From positions 1 to 64,000 of the forward strand of contig WNNJ02000680.1 in assembly GCA_012934845.2 (NCBI GenBank): DNA of 64,000 nucleotides, written 5' to 3'. The stretch is from Pomphorhynchus laevis. Its lineage: Eukaryota > Acanthocephala > Palaeacanthocephala > Echinorhynchida > Pomphorhynchidae. Position 1 is the stretch's first letter. Every line of letters begins with the position of its first letter. This document shows, in pieces, positions 34,176-45,629 of this stretch. The position numbers and the translations under genes were made by a program. The notes below the pieces were generated by a model, which was not told where the DNA came from, ran no database searches, and worked only from the letters and a program-made list of their open reading frames with translations.

Positions 34176-34429
34176 TTGACGATCACTCAACTGCTGTATT
34201 GATAATTCATTTAACATTTAAATAATTTAATTGGAATCATTTTTGATTTCAAATTGAATCAATGTTGGGAAGAGAAGGTTCAAAATATGTAGAGTAGGGA
34301 TCATGATCTGATTAATATGTTAATATGAAATGATCTCAATTCATATAAACTGATTAGTTTTTAATTTATATTTAAAAGTGCAACATTTGAGCCTACGTTT
34401 TATTACATTTTCATATAATTTTAGATTGC

Positions 34430-34600
34430 AATTTAATAGAAGTATAATTTAATCTTTACACCTAAAACAGTGACTTGTAATAATTGTTTCTAAATTTAAA
34501 TCACTACATTCATGTTATATTTATATTTAAATCATTAGAATTAACTTCTTTCATCAGTATATCATAAAGCTTTTTGCATATGAAGACAAAGTTAACGCTG
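34430..34600 (-). repeat. Naiad-like PLE RT fragment, inverted
   Basis: Reverse complement of about 3640-3790 (AACTTTGTCTTCATATGCAA ... ACAAGTCACTGTT). A short relic of the RT fingers region. Confidence 0.7.
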
Positions 34601-35332
34601 ATTTTTGGAGTGGAATAATGTGACATCCTATAATCTAATATCTTATATACTCTGTAATTAATATATGTGGATAAGATTCAATTCTAGAGCACGTTGACCT
34701 AATTAGCTTGCACTGTCGGCTAGAAATTATTTCAAACGTTTAGACTTTACGCTTGACAACATACGTCTCAATCAGCAACTTATAGAACAGAGCACATTAA
34801 ATCAAATACACTCAATAAAAATGATCACATTTCATGCAAGTCAATTTTCTGTCCATTGGTAAATATGTTCTATTTATATTATAGTAGAGTCCGCGGATGC
34901 ATAAATAATTGGAATTTTTTATTTTATTTTATCTTTTTCTATGCAAACAATTTTTTAATGATTTTGTCCAGCCGAAAGTTAAAAAAGGAAAATAATACTC
35001 TTCGCTTATATTATATATAGTATAGAATTTGTCTGTTGTTAATGTTTCTCTCTTTTGTTTGCTGATGATATATATAATATATTCACATATATATTCTTGG
35101 CTATGTGCTAAATTATGTTAAATAGTGTATGACAAAATAATTGTCATAAGCTAATTTTCATTTTTGGTGTGCTTGCCAATTTGCCAGGCTAACTAGTAGA
35201 CCTCGCTTTGCTTCCCACATTTTTGATTTTCGATGTTTTATAACAATTCTTTATAATTTATAATTATTAAATTTTGATTTATCATTATTATTTAGCATTA
35301 TTATCTAAGAGATAAGAACACAATACTTTTAC
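34601..35332. other. AT-rich intergenic stretch
   Basis: No gene recognised; many TATATAATATA runs (about 35000-35090). Confidence 0.5.
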
Positions 35333-35753
35333 AATATTTAGGTTCCTGCAAATATGCCTTACAATTTATAAAGTCCAATTTGCTTTAATTGACGAGTCTT
35401 ACAATTTCAAAATTTGGTATTTAGAAATGGTGGACCTCAAGTCACGAATCTTGGCTTGAAAATGAATTCTGCGATGAGCAATATTGCTTAGGGTTGTCGA
35501 TTTGACGAGTGCTGGCTAACTGATATGAACCGGAAACATGGAAGCGCGGGTCTCTTAGGCAACGTGAAGAAGCCCTGGCCAAGGCAGGGCTAATTGATCT
35601 GTGGATTTACGTTGCGATAATGTTATATTTTCTGCCCGTTTTTGCCGCCGTTCTTTCTGCAATTGTCCTTATGACGAATTTTGCAGTACTTCCTGCTCCA
35701 CTAATCGTCGAAAAAGCCTATTTGCAGGAACCTAAATATAAAATATTTTTTAA
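35333..35753. mobile_element. MITE-like element with about 24-bp terminal inverted repeats
   Basis: The left end TTTAGGTTCCTGCAAATATG (from about 35338) and right end TATTTGCAGGAACCTAAA (to about 35749) are inverse copies. TA flanks both sides, as expected for Tc1/mariner-type insertion. No ORF inside. An internal part (about 35435-35520) is shared with 3285-3385. The superfamily is inferred only from the TA flanks. Confidence 0.55.
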
Positions 35754-35789
35754 ATCTTAGAAATAATAACAATGCCGCAATGTGCAAAA

Positions 35790-37740
35790 TATACGCTAAC
35801 GGAAATGACATCGCGGACATTCGTCGAGAATTCGACAATACCGAGGTACCGTTGCCGAGAATGGACTGCAAGTTTTAGGATTTTCAATCGATGATTACCA
35901 GTTTATTGAACAGTATGCCATATTTTTTCTTTCCTCTTGTTCCTCGGCTTTGGATCACTTGCATACAATAGGCATTTCGGATATTCAAAATGCTTACACA
36001 GCATTTATAAGATCGCTACAGCACAGGTGAACACATTTACGAAGATCCTGTAAATGTTTAGACGATTGGTTTATTCCCTTAGCAGACTCGATACAGGATA
36101 CGTTTTCGAAATTATTTGGCATTAACTTGACAAACGACGGAATTCTCTGTAAAGCTTATTGCCTAACCTTTGTGAATGGTGGTTTATCAATTCGCGACCC
36201 ATCGATGTCATTACACATCGAGTACGAGGCATCGTTATCTATCTGTGCTCCATGCTTAGCTGGTACTCTGGATATGAACTTATTACGCAACAAGGAGTAA
36301 TACTTGAAAGTATTCGGGACCAAAGGTTTTCAATCTGAACAGTCACCCGTGCATCCTCATTTCCTACGCACGAGAAAAATACGAGACAGCCATGACGAAT
36401 TTAAGAATTCAACAGCAGCGAGATATGATTTGCTTCTTGCCAATCTCTGAAAATGTGTCAATGCGGAGAACATACCTCTCTTGCTTACTCACTTTCGTGT
36501 ACCTTAGGAGGTCTTGATATATGATGTGGTTCGAGACTAATTCGAAAACTCACTGACTAAAATTTGTTCGAGTGTCCAGATGGAACTAATGTTGAGTTAG
36601 CTACCTCCTGATACAATCTTTGAAAACAAATTTACAACCACCGACCGTAAGGCAAGATCAGACAGAGTCTGCTCAGGTATATTTGAGTGAAGAACGAAGC
36701 GTACTTTTATTGACTTCTGCATTTTTAATTCTTTTGATCCGTCAAACTCTGTAAGATCCACAGAGTCGAGTTTTGAATATCATGAGCAGCTAAAGCATAG
36801 CAAGTACCTTGAGAGTGTAACGACTATATAACTCGTCCCTTCATTAATGTTGTGTTTTCAAGTTTTGTCAGCACTGGTAAAAGAATCACATCACTCCTGA
36901 AGCGGATTGTTACTCTTATCGTGGACCGACATCCTCAAATCTCGTTCAAATTTATTTACAATAATGTAATATTTTGAGGCCCATTTGATGGAACGTAATT
37001 TTGTGATGTTGATTTGCTCAGAGGACGAATTGCTTAAGAATCGGCCGGTATCCAAGCTCCGAGCAACACACGAAGCAACGAGCCCAACTCAAAATGGTTC
37101 GTGCGAAACCATCGACACAAGTTCGATGTCCTACGTGCATGAGCCTGTCGCAAAATTCAATGGTTGTCGTTGTGCAAAGAGCCGTACTGAGTGCACAAAC
37201 TGCAAAGCTGCGAATTGTGCAAATCACCCTTAGGTGGTGACAAATGAAGCGAGTAACACACGACCTGATAAAAATTCGGCTATCATGCAGTGCGCAACGC
37301 TAGTTAGACAGATGCTTAACAATATATTTGAGGAAATTTGTCAGTAGAACATTGTATTATTCAAAGGCCGCAAATCAGAATAGTTGAAGGATGCCACTGT
37401 ATTCTTGCAGTTAATTCTACAGAGGATACAGTCAAGAAATATAGCTGAGGTTCGGAAAAAGGTTGACCGCTGAGTGCAAATGTGGTTTGAGTCTCGTGTA
37501 ACAGAGTTATTTGACGAGGCTCCTTATCTACAACAACATTTAATCTCAAAAAAGCAAGTTATCACCGCTCCAGACTGGAATAAAGCTTACACAAAACTTA
37601 TGACTGCTGGTAAACTTGCTGCGAGATCTTTCACACTGCCAGGAGAACTAATGTCCGCTGTGCTCTCTAATAGCGATATTGTCGAGGGCAAATCAGTAAC
37701 TGCAGAACGTACATCCAAATGCAGCTAACAGTGAAGAAGA
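35790..37740 (+). mobile_element. Decayed RT-bearing element, C-terminal part
   Basis: In shifting frames it reads a block around IQNAYTAFIRSLQHR (about 35980-36030), DSIQDTFSKLFGINLT (about 36090-36140) and NGGLSIRDPSMSLHIEYEAS (about 36175-36235). This order (…AY.AF.HG..., then GGLGI..P....EY.AS) matches the post-RT part of an RT family widespread in cnidarians and molluscs, recognised from memory. A fragment of the core RT of such a family is at 61758-62200. Small open stretches at 36985-37233 and 37474-37728 are of unknown function. Confidence 0.45.
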
Positions 37741-37785
37741 GAGACTGCTTAGCGTTCTTATTGCAACGCCGATTTGACTAATCCT

Positions 37786-37787
<2 letters not shown>

Positions 37788-37851
<64 letters not shown>
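37788..37851. repeat. (TA)n microsatellite
   Basis: About 64 bases of uninterrupted TA dinucleotides. Confidence 0.95.
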
Positions 37852-37854
<3 letters not shown>

Positions 37855-38330
37855 CGTATGAGATCATGAAGATCGATTGAAATCGGGACTGGTGATCCTT
37901 TGATGGATGCTTATTTATGTAATGAATAGTTGCTAGGTCACACGAGGTGACTTTTGCATTGAAAACCAGCTACAGAATCCTACCTTCATGATATCCAATT
38001 CCATACACCCTGACTACTAACGGCCATATTGCCACAGCCGTTTTCGTTTCGCCCGCTTTTTGCCACATGTTGGTAGCCCCGGGCTCATCAGAAGGCTGAC
38101 TACCAACTCTTCGCCTTTTGAAATTTGACTTATCCGAGATTCGAGCTGTCGCTCTCCGTACTTGGCTTGCGCTCTTGACTGCTAGGCTACGAATGAAGGA
38201 TTACTAAATTTCACACAGTATATGAAACCTTCCAACAAGATATCCAGAAACTGCATTGTCCGAGATGCTCTATGGCATGCTTATTATAGATTGTATCGTA
38301 TGAGATCATGATGATCGATTGAAATTGGGA
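37852..38330 (-). repeat. tRNA-like SINE carrying a hammerhead ribozyme fold
   Basis: On the minus strand a box A-like stretch (TAGCCTAGCAGTCAAGAGC, near 38194-38176) and a box B-like stretch (AGCTCGAATCTCGG, near 38148-38134) form a tRNA-like head. They are followed by the hammerhead at about 38102-38003. A 43-base segment (ATCGTATGAGATCATG...) occurs at both 37854-37896 and 38290-38332, so the element is either flanked by a direct repeat or is part of a dimer of about 436 bases. It lies directly beside the 358-bp satellite. Confidence 0.65.
38003..38102 (-). ncRNA. Hammerhead ribozyme-like fold in SINE
   Basis: Minus strand, 5' to 3': CAGCCTT, CTGATGA, helix II GCCCG...CGGGC (38084-38080 with 38055-38051), GAAAC, a helix III arm AACGGC...GCCGTT, and the cleavage triplet GTC, then AGGG which can pair with CCTT to start helix I. 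The core is complete (CTGATGA and GAAA). Helix III has an internal loop and helix I uses G-U pairs, so activity is uncertain. Confidence 0.6.
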
Positions 38331-38366
38331 CTGGCTTATCGAATCGCGGATAAGTCAGAATAGTTC

Positions 38367-41300
38367 ACAATATAAGAGCAGAACAGTTCACACTGTTCTC
38401 AGGGAGCTTACAAGCTACAGTTGTATAATCAAGAATTTTGCCAAAAACCGGAGTTCGATAACAAGCAGAGCAGACTTCGTTATCACTCCTAGACGATCTG
38501 ATGGTAGCCTGCAGCACTCATCAGTAGGGTGAACTACCATCAGTCGTTTCGGCTGTCTTGTGATATATTGAAAAGGCATCTCCGAGAATTCGCTAACGTG
38601 GTAGCAGGGACATAGCCTCTTTAAGCAAACCACGTGCTTACCGAATCATCCTAATATAATCGGCAGGAAATTTTATTGCTGTCGTTGGTTGTTTTCTAAC
38701 AGGATCCTTTGAGGATACATTTTTATAATATAAGAGCAGAATGGTTCACACTGTTCTCCGGGAGCTTACAAGTTACAGTTGTATAATCAAGAATTTTGCC
38801 AAAAACCAGAGTTCGATTACAAGCAGAGCAGACATCGTTATCACTCCTAGACGATCTGATGGTAGCCTGCAGCACTCATCAGTAGGGTGAACTACCATCA
38901 GTCGTTTCGGCTGTCTTGTGATATATTGAAAAGGCATCTCCGAGAATTCGCTAAAGTGGTAGCATGGGCATAGACTCTATAAGCAAACCACGTGCTTTCC
39001 GGATCATCCTAATTTAATCGACAGGAAATTTTATTGCTGTCATTGGTTGTTTTCTAACAGGATCCTTTGAGGATACATTTTTATAATATAAGAGCAAAAT
39101 GGATCTTATTTTTATCCTGGAGCTTACAAGTTACAGTTGTATAATCAAGAATTTTGCCAAAAACCGGAGTTCGATAACAAGCAGAGCAGACTTCGTTATC
39201 ACTCCTAGACGATCTGATGGTAGCCTGCAGCACTCATCAGTAGGGTGAACTACCATCAGTCGTTTCGGCTGCCTTGTGATATATTGATAAGGCATCTCCG
39301 AGAATTTGCTAACGTGGTAGCAGGGACATAGCCTCTTTAAGCAAACCACGTGCTTACCGAATCATCCTAATTTAATCGGCAGGAAATTTTATTGCTGTCG
39401 TTGGTTGTTTTCTAACAGGATCCTTTGAGGATACATTTTTATAATATAAGAGCAGAATGGTTTACACTGTTCTCCGGGAGCTTACAAGCTACAGTTGTAT
39501 AATCAAGAATTTTGCCAAAAACCGGAGTTCGATTACAAGCAGAGCAGACTTCGTTATCACTCCTAGACGATCTGATGGTAGCCTGCAGCACTCATCAGTA
39601 GGGTGAACTACCATCAGTCGTTTCGGCTGTCTTGTGATATATTGAAAAGGCATCTCCGAGAATTCGCTAACGTGGTAGCATGGGCATAGACTCTATAAGC
39701 AAACCACGTGCTTTCCGGATCATCCTAATTTAATCGGCAGGAAATTTTATTGCTGTCGTTGGTTGTTTTCTAACAGGATCCTTTGAGGATACATTTTTAT
39801 AATATAAGAGCAAAATGGATCTTACTTTTCTCCGGGAGCTTACAAGTTACAGTTGTATAATCAAGAATTTTGCCAAAAACCGGAGTTCGATTACAAGCAG
39901 AGCAGACTTCGTTATCACTCCTAGACGATCTGATGGTAGCCTGCAGCACTCATCAGTAGGGTGAACTACCATCAGTCGTTTCGGCTGCCTTGTGATATAT
40001 TGAAAAGGCATCTCCGAGAATTCGCTAACGTGGTAGCATAGGCATAGCCTCTTTAAGCAAACCACGTGCTTTCCGGATCATCCTAATTTAATCGACAGGA
40101 AATTTTATTGCTGTCGTTGGTTGTTTTCTAACAGGATCCTTTGAGGATACATTTTTATAATATAAGAGCAGAATAATTTATACTGTGCTCCGGGAGCTTA
40201 CAAGCTACAGTTGTATAATCAAGAATTTTGCCAAAAAGCGGAGTTCGATTACAAGCAGAGCAGACTTCGTTATCACTCCTAGACGATCTGATGGTAGCCT
40301 GCAGCACTCATCAATAGGGTGAACTACCATCAGTCGTTTCGGCTGTCTTGTGATATATTGAAAAGGCATCTCCGAGAATTCGCTAACGTGGTAGCATGGG
40401 CATAGCCTCTTTAAGCAAACCACGTACTTTCCGGATCATCCTAATTTAATCGGCAGGAAATTTTATTGCTGTCGTTGGTTGTTTTCTAACATGATCCTTT
40501 GAGGATACATTTTTATAATATAAGAGCAAAATGGATCTTACTTTTCTCCGGGAGCTTACAAGTTACAGTTGTATAATCAAGAATTTTGCCAAAAACCGGA
40601 GTTCGATTACAAGCAGAGCAGACTTCGTTATCACTCCTAGACGATCTGATGGTAGCCGGCAGCACTCATCAGTAGGGTGAACTACCATCAGTCGTTTCGG
40701 CTGCCTTGTGATATATTGAAAAGGCATCTCCGAGAATTCGCTAACGTGGTAGCATAGGCATAGCCTCTTTAAGCAAACCACGTGCTTTCCGGATCATCCT
40801 AATTTAATCGACAGGAAATTTTATTGCTGTAGTTGGTTGTTTTCTAACAGGATCCTTTGAGGATACATTTTTATAATATAAGAGCAAAATGGATCTTACT
40901 TTTCTCCGGGAGCTTACAAGTTACAGTTGTATAATCAAGAATTTTGCCAAAAACCGGAGTTCGATTACAAGCAGAGCAGACTTCGATTATCACTCCTAGA
41001 CGATCTGATGGTAGCCTGCAGCATTCATCAGTAGGGTGAACTACCATCAGTCGTTTCGGCTGCCTTGTGATATATTGATAAGGCATCTCCGAGAATTCGC
41101 TCACTTGGTAGCATGGGCATAGACTCTATAAGCAAACCACGTGCTTTCCGGATCATCCTAATTTAATCGGCAGGAAATTTTATTGCTGTCGTTGGTTGTT
41201 TTCTAACAGGATCCTTTGAGGATACATTTTTATAATATAAGAGCAAAATGGATCTTACTTTTCTCCGGGAGCTTACAAGTTACAGTTGTATAATCAAGAA

Positions 41301-44092
41301 TTTTGCCAAAAACCGGAGTTCGATTACAAGCAGAGCAGACTTCGTTATCACTCCTAGACGATCTGATGGTAGCCTGCAGCACTCATCAATAGGGTGAACT
41401 ACCATCAGTCGTTTCGGCTGTCTTGTGATATATTGAAAAGGCATCTCCGAGAATTCGCTAACGTGGTAGCATGGGCATAGCCTCTTTAAGCAAACCACGT
41501 ACTTTCCGGATCATCCTAATTTAATTGGCAGGAAATTTTATTGCTGTCGTTGGTTGTTTTCTAACATGATCCTTTGAGGATACATTTTTATAATATAAGA
41601 GCAAAATGGATCTTACTTTTCTCCGGGAGCTTACAAGTTACAGTTGTATAATCAAGAATTTTGCCAAAAACCGGAGTTCGATTACAAGCAGAGCAGACTT
41701 CGTTATCACTCCTAGACGATCTGATGGTAGCCTGCAGCACTCATCAGTAGGGTGAACTACCATCAGTCGTTTCGGCTGCCTTGTGATATATTGAAAAGGC
41801 ATCTCCGAGAATTCGCTAACGTGGTAGCATAGGCATAGCCTCTTTAAGCAAACCACGTGCTTTCCGGATCATCCTAATTTAATCGACAGGAAATTTTATT
41901 GCTGTAGTTGGTTGTTTTCTAACAGGATCCTTTGAGGATACATTTTTATAATATAAGAGCAAAATGGATCTTACTTTTCTCCGGGAGCTTACAAGTTACA
42001 GTTGTATAATCAAGAATTTTGCCAAAAACCGGAGTTCGATTACAAGCAGAGCAGACTTCGATATCACTCCTAGACGATCTGATGGTAGCCTGCAGCACTC
42101 ATCAGTAGGGTGAACTACCATCAGTCGTTTCGGCTGCCTTGTGATATATTGATAAGGCATCTCCGAGAATTCGCTAACGTGGTAGCAGGGACATAGCCTC
42201 TTTAAGCAAACCACGTGCTTACCGAATCATCCTAATTTAATCGGCAGGAAATTTTATTGCTGTCGTTGGTTGTTTTCTAACAGGATCCTTTGAGGATACA
42301 TTCTTATAATATAAGAGCAGAATGGTTCACACTGTTCTCCGGGAGCGTACAAGCTACAGTTGTATAATAAAGAATTTTGCCAAAAACCAGAGTTCGATTA
42401 CAAGCAGAGCAGACATCGTTATCACTCCTAGACGATCTGATGGTAGCCTGCAGCACTCATCAGTAGGGTGAACCACCATCAGTCGTTTCGGCTGTCTTGT
42501 GATATATTGAAAAGGCATCTCCGAGAATTCGCTAACGTGGTAGCATGGGCATAGACTCTATAAGCAAACCACGTGCTTTCCGGATCATCCTAATTTAATC
42601 GGCAGGAAATTTTATTGCTGTCGTTGGTTGTTTTCTAACAGGATCCTTTGAGGATACATTTTTATAATATAAGAGCAAAATGGATCTTACTTTTCTCCGG
42701 GGGCTTACAAGTTACAGTTGTATAATCAAGAATTTTGCCAAAAACCGGAGTTCGATTACAAGCAGAGCAGACATCGTTATCACTCCTAGACGATCTGATG
42801 GTAGCCTGCAGCACTCATCAGTAGGGTGAACTACCATCAGTCGTTTCGGCTGTCTTGTGATATATTGAAAAGGCATCTCCGAGAATTCGCTAACGTGGTA
42901 GCATAGGCATAGCCTCTTTAAGCAAACCACGTGCTTTCCGGATCATCCTAATTTAATCGACAGGAAATTTTATTGCTGTCGTTGGTTGTTTTCTAACATG
43001 ATCCTTTGAGGATACATTTTTATAATATAAGAGCAGAATAATTCATACGGTTCTCCGGGAGCTTACAAGCTACAGTTGTATAATCAAGAATTTTGCCAAA
43101 AAGCGGAGTTCGATTACAAGCAAAGCAGACTTCGTTATCACTCCTAGACGATCTGATGGTAGCCTGCAGCACTCATCAGTAGGGTGAACTACCATCAGTC
43201 GTTTCGGCTGTCTTGTGATATATTGAAAAGGCATCTCCGAGAATTCGCTAACGTGGTAGCATGGGCATAGCCTCTTTAAGCATACCACGTACTTTCCGGA
43301 TCATCCTAATTTAATCGGCAGGGAAATTTTATTGCTGTCGTTGGTTGTTTTCTAACATGATCCTTTGAGGATACATTTTTATAATATAAGAGCAAAATGG
43401 ATCTTACTTTTCTCCGGGAGCTTACAAGTTACAGTTGTATAATCAAGAATTTTGCCAAAAACCGGAGTTCGATAACAAGCAGAGCAGACTTCGTTATCAC
43501 TCCTAGACGATCTGATGGTAGCCTGCAGCACTCATCAGTAGGGTGAACTACCATCAGTCGTTTCGGCTGTCTTGTGATATATTGAAAAGGCATCTCCGAG
43601 AATTCGCTAACGTGGTAGCAGGGACATAGCCTCTTTAAGCAAACCACGTGCTTACCGAATCATCCTAATATAATCGGCAGGAAATTTTATTGCTGTCGTT
43701 GGTTGTTTTCTAACAGGATCCTTTGAGGATACATTTTTATAATATAAGAGCAGAATGGTTCACACTGTTCTCCTGGAGCTTACAAGTTACAGTTGTATAA
43801 TCAAGAATTTTGCCAAAAACCGGAGTTCGATTACAAGCAGAGCAGACTTCGTTATCACTCCTAGACGATCTGATGGTAGCCTGCAGCACTCATCAGTAGG
43901 GTGAACTACCATCAGTCGTTTCGGCTGTCTTGTGATATATTGAAAAGGCATCTCCGAGAATTCGCTAACGTGGTAGCATAGGCATAGCCTCTTTAAGCAA
44001 ACCACGTGCTTTCCGTCTCATCCTAATATTATCTACAGGAAATTTTATTGCTGTCGTTAGTTGTGTTCTGACAGGATCCTTTGAGGATACAG
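38367..44092. repeat. 358-bp satellite array, 16 units
   Basis: Sixteen head-to-tail units, 358 bases each (two are 359), in phase at 38415, 38773, 39131 and so on to 43787. Units differ by a few percent and fall into subtypes by the segment after AATATAAGAGCA (GAATGGTTCACACTG, AAATGGATCTTACTT or GAATAATT types). Units 6-8 and 9-11 are near copies, a three-unit higher-order duplication. Each unit carries a hairpin (38493-38507 with 38534-38547 in unit 1) holding CTGATGAG on the minus strand. A 72-codon minus ORF in most units is a by-product of the repeat. Confidence 0.97.
38493..38551 (-). ncRNA. Hammerhead-like hairpin in the satellite unit (first of 16)
   Basis: On the minus strand: CCGAAACGA, arm CTGATGGTAG, loop with CTACTGATGAG, arm CTACCATCAG. 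The loop and arms align with the SINE hammerhead (GGTAGTCAGCCTTCTGATGAG...GGCTACC). The motif GAAAC lies before rather than after CTGATGAG, so this is a relic or a rearranged hammerhead, not a clear active one. Confidence 0.4.
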
Positions 44093-44093
44093 T

Positions 44094-44555
44094 GCTTATG
44101 CTAAATTCCCTCCGACGATTCAGATTAATGGTAGTTCTGATTTTGGAGCTTTAAACACTGTTTAAGCGTGTGTTAAGGTGCCTATAGATGATTATAGAAA
44201 TCACGGTACTGATGAGCTCCGTTAGAGCGAAACGCGTATACCGTTGTGATGTTTGTCGTCACACATAGGATGACTGGGCATACTTAACGACTTTGAATAA
44301 TGCAAGAATAATTTAGTTCTATTTCTTAGTCTGATGAGGATATATAGAATGCTGCCTGGTGTTTATGCCTCTTCATGAGGAAAACATAGTGATATATTTA
44401 TGAGTACACCAGTGAGTGTCCCAGGGCAGGTGTAACAACAAATTATATTTTATATATTTGCACACTTTTAAGTGTCCCTGTTAAACAGCATTTCTATTAA
44501 AAAGAATTTAGTGCCTGATGAAGGTTAAACTGTAATAGTCACTGCCATTCACAGA
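44094..44555 (+). repeat. 462-bp PLE-associated repeat, complete unit, with hammerhead
   Basis: Starts GCTTATGCTAAATTCCCTCC and ends before the second GCTTATGCTAAATTTCCTCC at 44556. The two copies share all but scattered bases over the first 296. Confidence 0.85.
44200..44250 (+). ncRNA. Hammerhead ribozyme, minimal type I, copy A
   Basis: Complete core. Helix I ATCAC-GGTA (44200-44208) pairs with TACC-GTT-GTGAT (44239-44250). CTGATGA is at 44209-44215. Helix II G/CTC with GAG/C (44216-44219, 44225-44228) closes a CGTTA loop. GAAA is at 44229-44232. Helix III is only A-T and C-G with a two-base loop, and the cleavage triplet GTA ends at 44238. Such short helix III forms are known from PLE and amphibian satellite hammerheads and are thought to act as dimers. 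Confidence 0.9.
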
Positions 44556-44851
44556 GCTTATGCTAAATTTCCTCCGATGATTCAGATTAAGGGTAGTTCT
44601 GTTTTTCGAGCTTTAAACACTGTTTAAGCGTGTGTTAAGGTGCCTATAGATGATTATAGAAGTCACGGTACTGATGAGCTCCGTTAGAGCGAAACGCGTA
44701 TACCGTTGTGAAGTTTGTCGTCACACATAGGATGACTTGGCATACGTAGCTACTTTGAATAATGCAAGAATAATTCGGTTCTATTTCTTAGTATGATGAG
44801 GATATATAGAATGCTGCCTGGTGTTTATGCTTCTTCGTGAGGAAAACATAG
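44556..44851 (+). repeat. 462-bp PLE-associated repeat, partial unit, with hammerhead
   Basis: Matches the first 296 bases of the previous unit and diverges after AAAACATAGT. Confidence 0.85.
44662..44713 (+). ncRNA. Hammerhead ribozyme, minimal type I, copy B
   Basis: Same core as copy A exactly 462 bases on: CTGATGA 44671-44677, GAAA 44691-44694, predicted cleavage after 44700. Helix I is TCAC-GGTA with TACC-GTT-GTGA. Confidence 0.9.
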
Positions 44852-45012
44852 TACATGAGGTAGTCTCATGTTATGTTCGTCCAGATAAACGGTGTTTCTT
44901 CATTGCAGCCATAAGGGCGTTCCGTGTGCATTTTACCGATTAAGCGCTATTACACGATGGTACGTTTTGCATTATATGTCACTTCGTCGCAATATATGGT
45001 GTATTCGTAACA

Positions 45013-45624
45013 CTATGTGGTGCCATGTGTTAACGTGTGTGATATTACTCCATCAGTCATGTTCCCAAAATTCAGCTGTGACCGACGTAGATTGAGTCTA
45101 CGTGCGAGAGACCTCGAGGTTTGCCCTACATATTGCGCGTTGCATTGTTGACAGGATCCTACATATATCACCCCAACTGTCTTGCAGGTAATATCCACTT
45201 TTACCATGACCTTCTCTCCTGTTTGGCTTGAGACAACTGCGTTCGTATCCTTTATGAAGGGGCATGTTTTGCAGCGACCATTACCGCATTGGCGACATCC
45301 TTTCACTATTTTCCCCTTTATGGCTCGAATTGATGACCTCACCAAGAGTGATAACAATTTGTTGGGCGCGCGAAAGACTATAAGCGGCTTAACCGTGTCC
45401 GGCGATATCTCACACAGCAATGTATTTATTTCTTCCTTCAGCGTAGCTAAGCGAGGATGGTACTCCGTCACTAATTGAGGTTTTATTGTCTTATCTCTCG
45501 CATGTGTGTTAAGTGCATTTGATCTAGGTATCCTTCTCACCGCCTCTATCTGTCGTCTAATCACGTCACGGCGATACCCTCTCTTCTCAAATTGCGCTAT
45601 TAGCTCTTTTATACTTTTTTTCAT
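45013..45624 (-). pseudogene. PLE linker and GIY-YIG endonuclease
   Basis: 203 codons open. A CRQCGNGRCKTCPFI zinc-binding linker (about residues 104-118) precedes the nuclease with GVIYVGSCQQC (GIY) and AQYVGQTSRSLARRLN (YVG plus the conserved Arg). The domain's later part with the catalytic Glu is not seen before the stop, so it is truncated. Upstream on the same strand, RT coding continues. Confidence 0.8.
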
Positions 45625-45629
45625 AGTCT

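Noticed and set aside
36985-37728. Two open stretches as host exons
   Set aside because: They lie in the tail of an RT-element relic, lack known motifs and have no splice evidence.
38415-44005. A 72-residue minus-strand ORF (MVCLKRLC...) repeated in most satellite units
   Set aside because: It recurs only because the 358-bp unit recurs. Differences between units are not biased to silent sites, some units break it, and no known domain is visible.
38367-44092. Regular array resembling a CRISPR locus
   Set aside because: Whole units are repeated with no unique spacers, and the setting is eukaryotic; this is satellite DNA.
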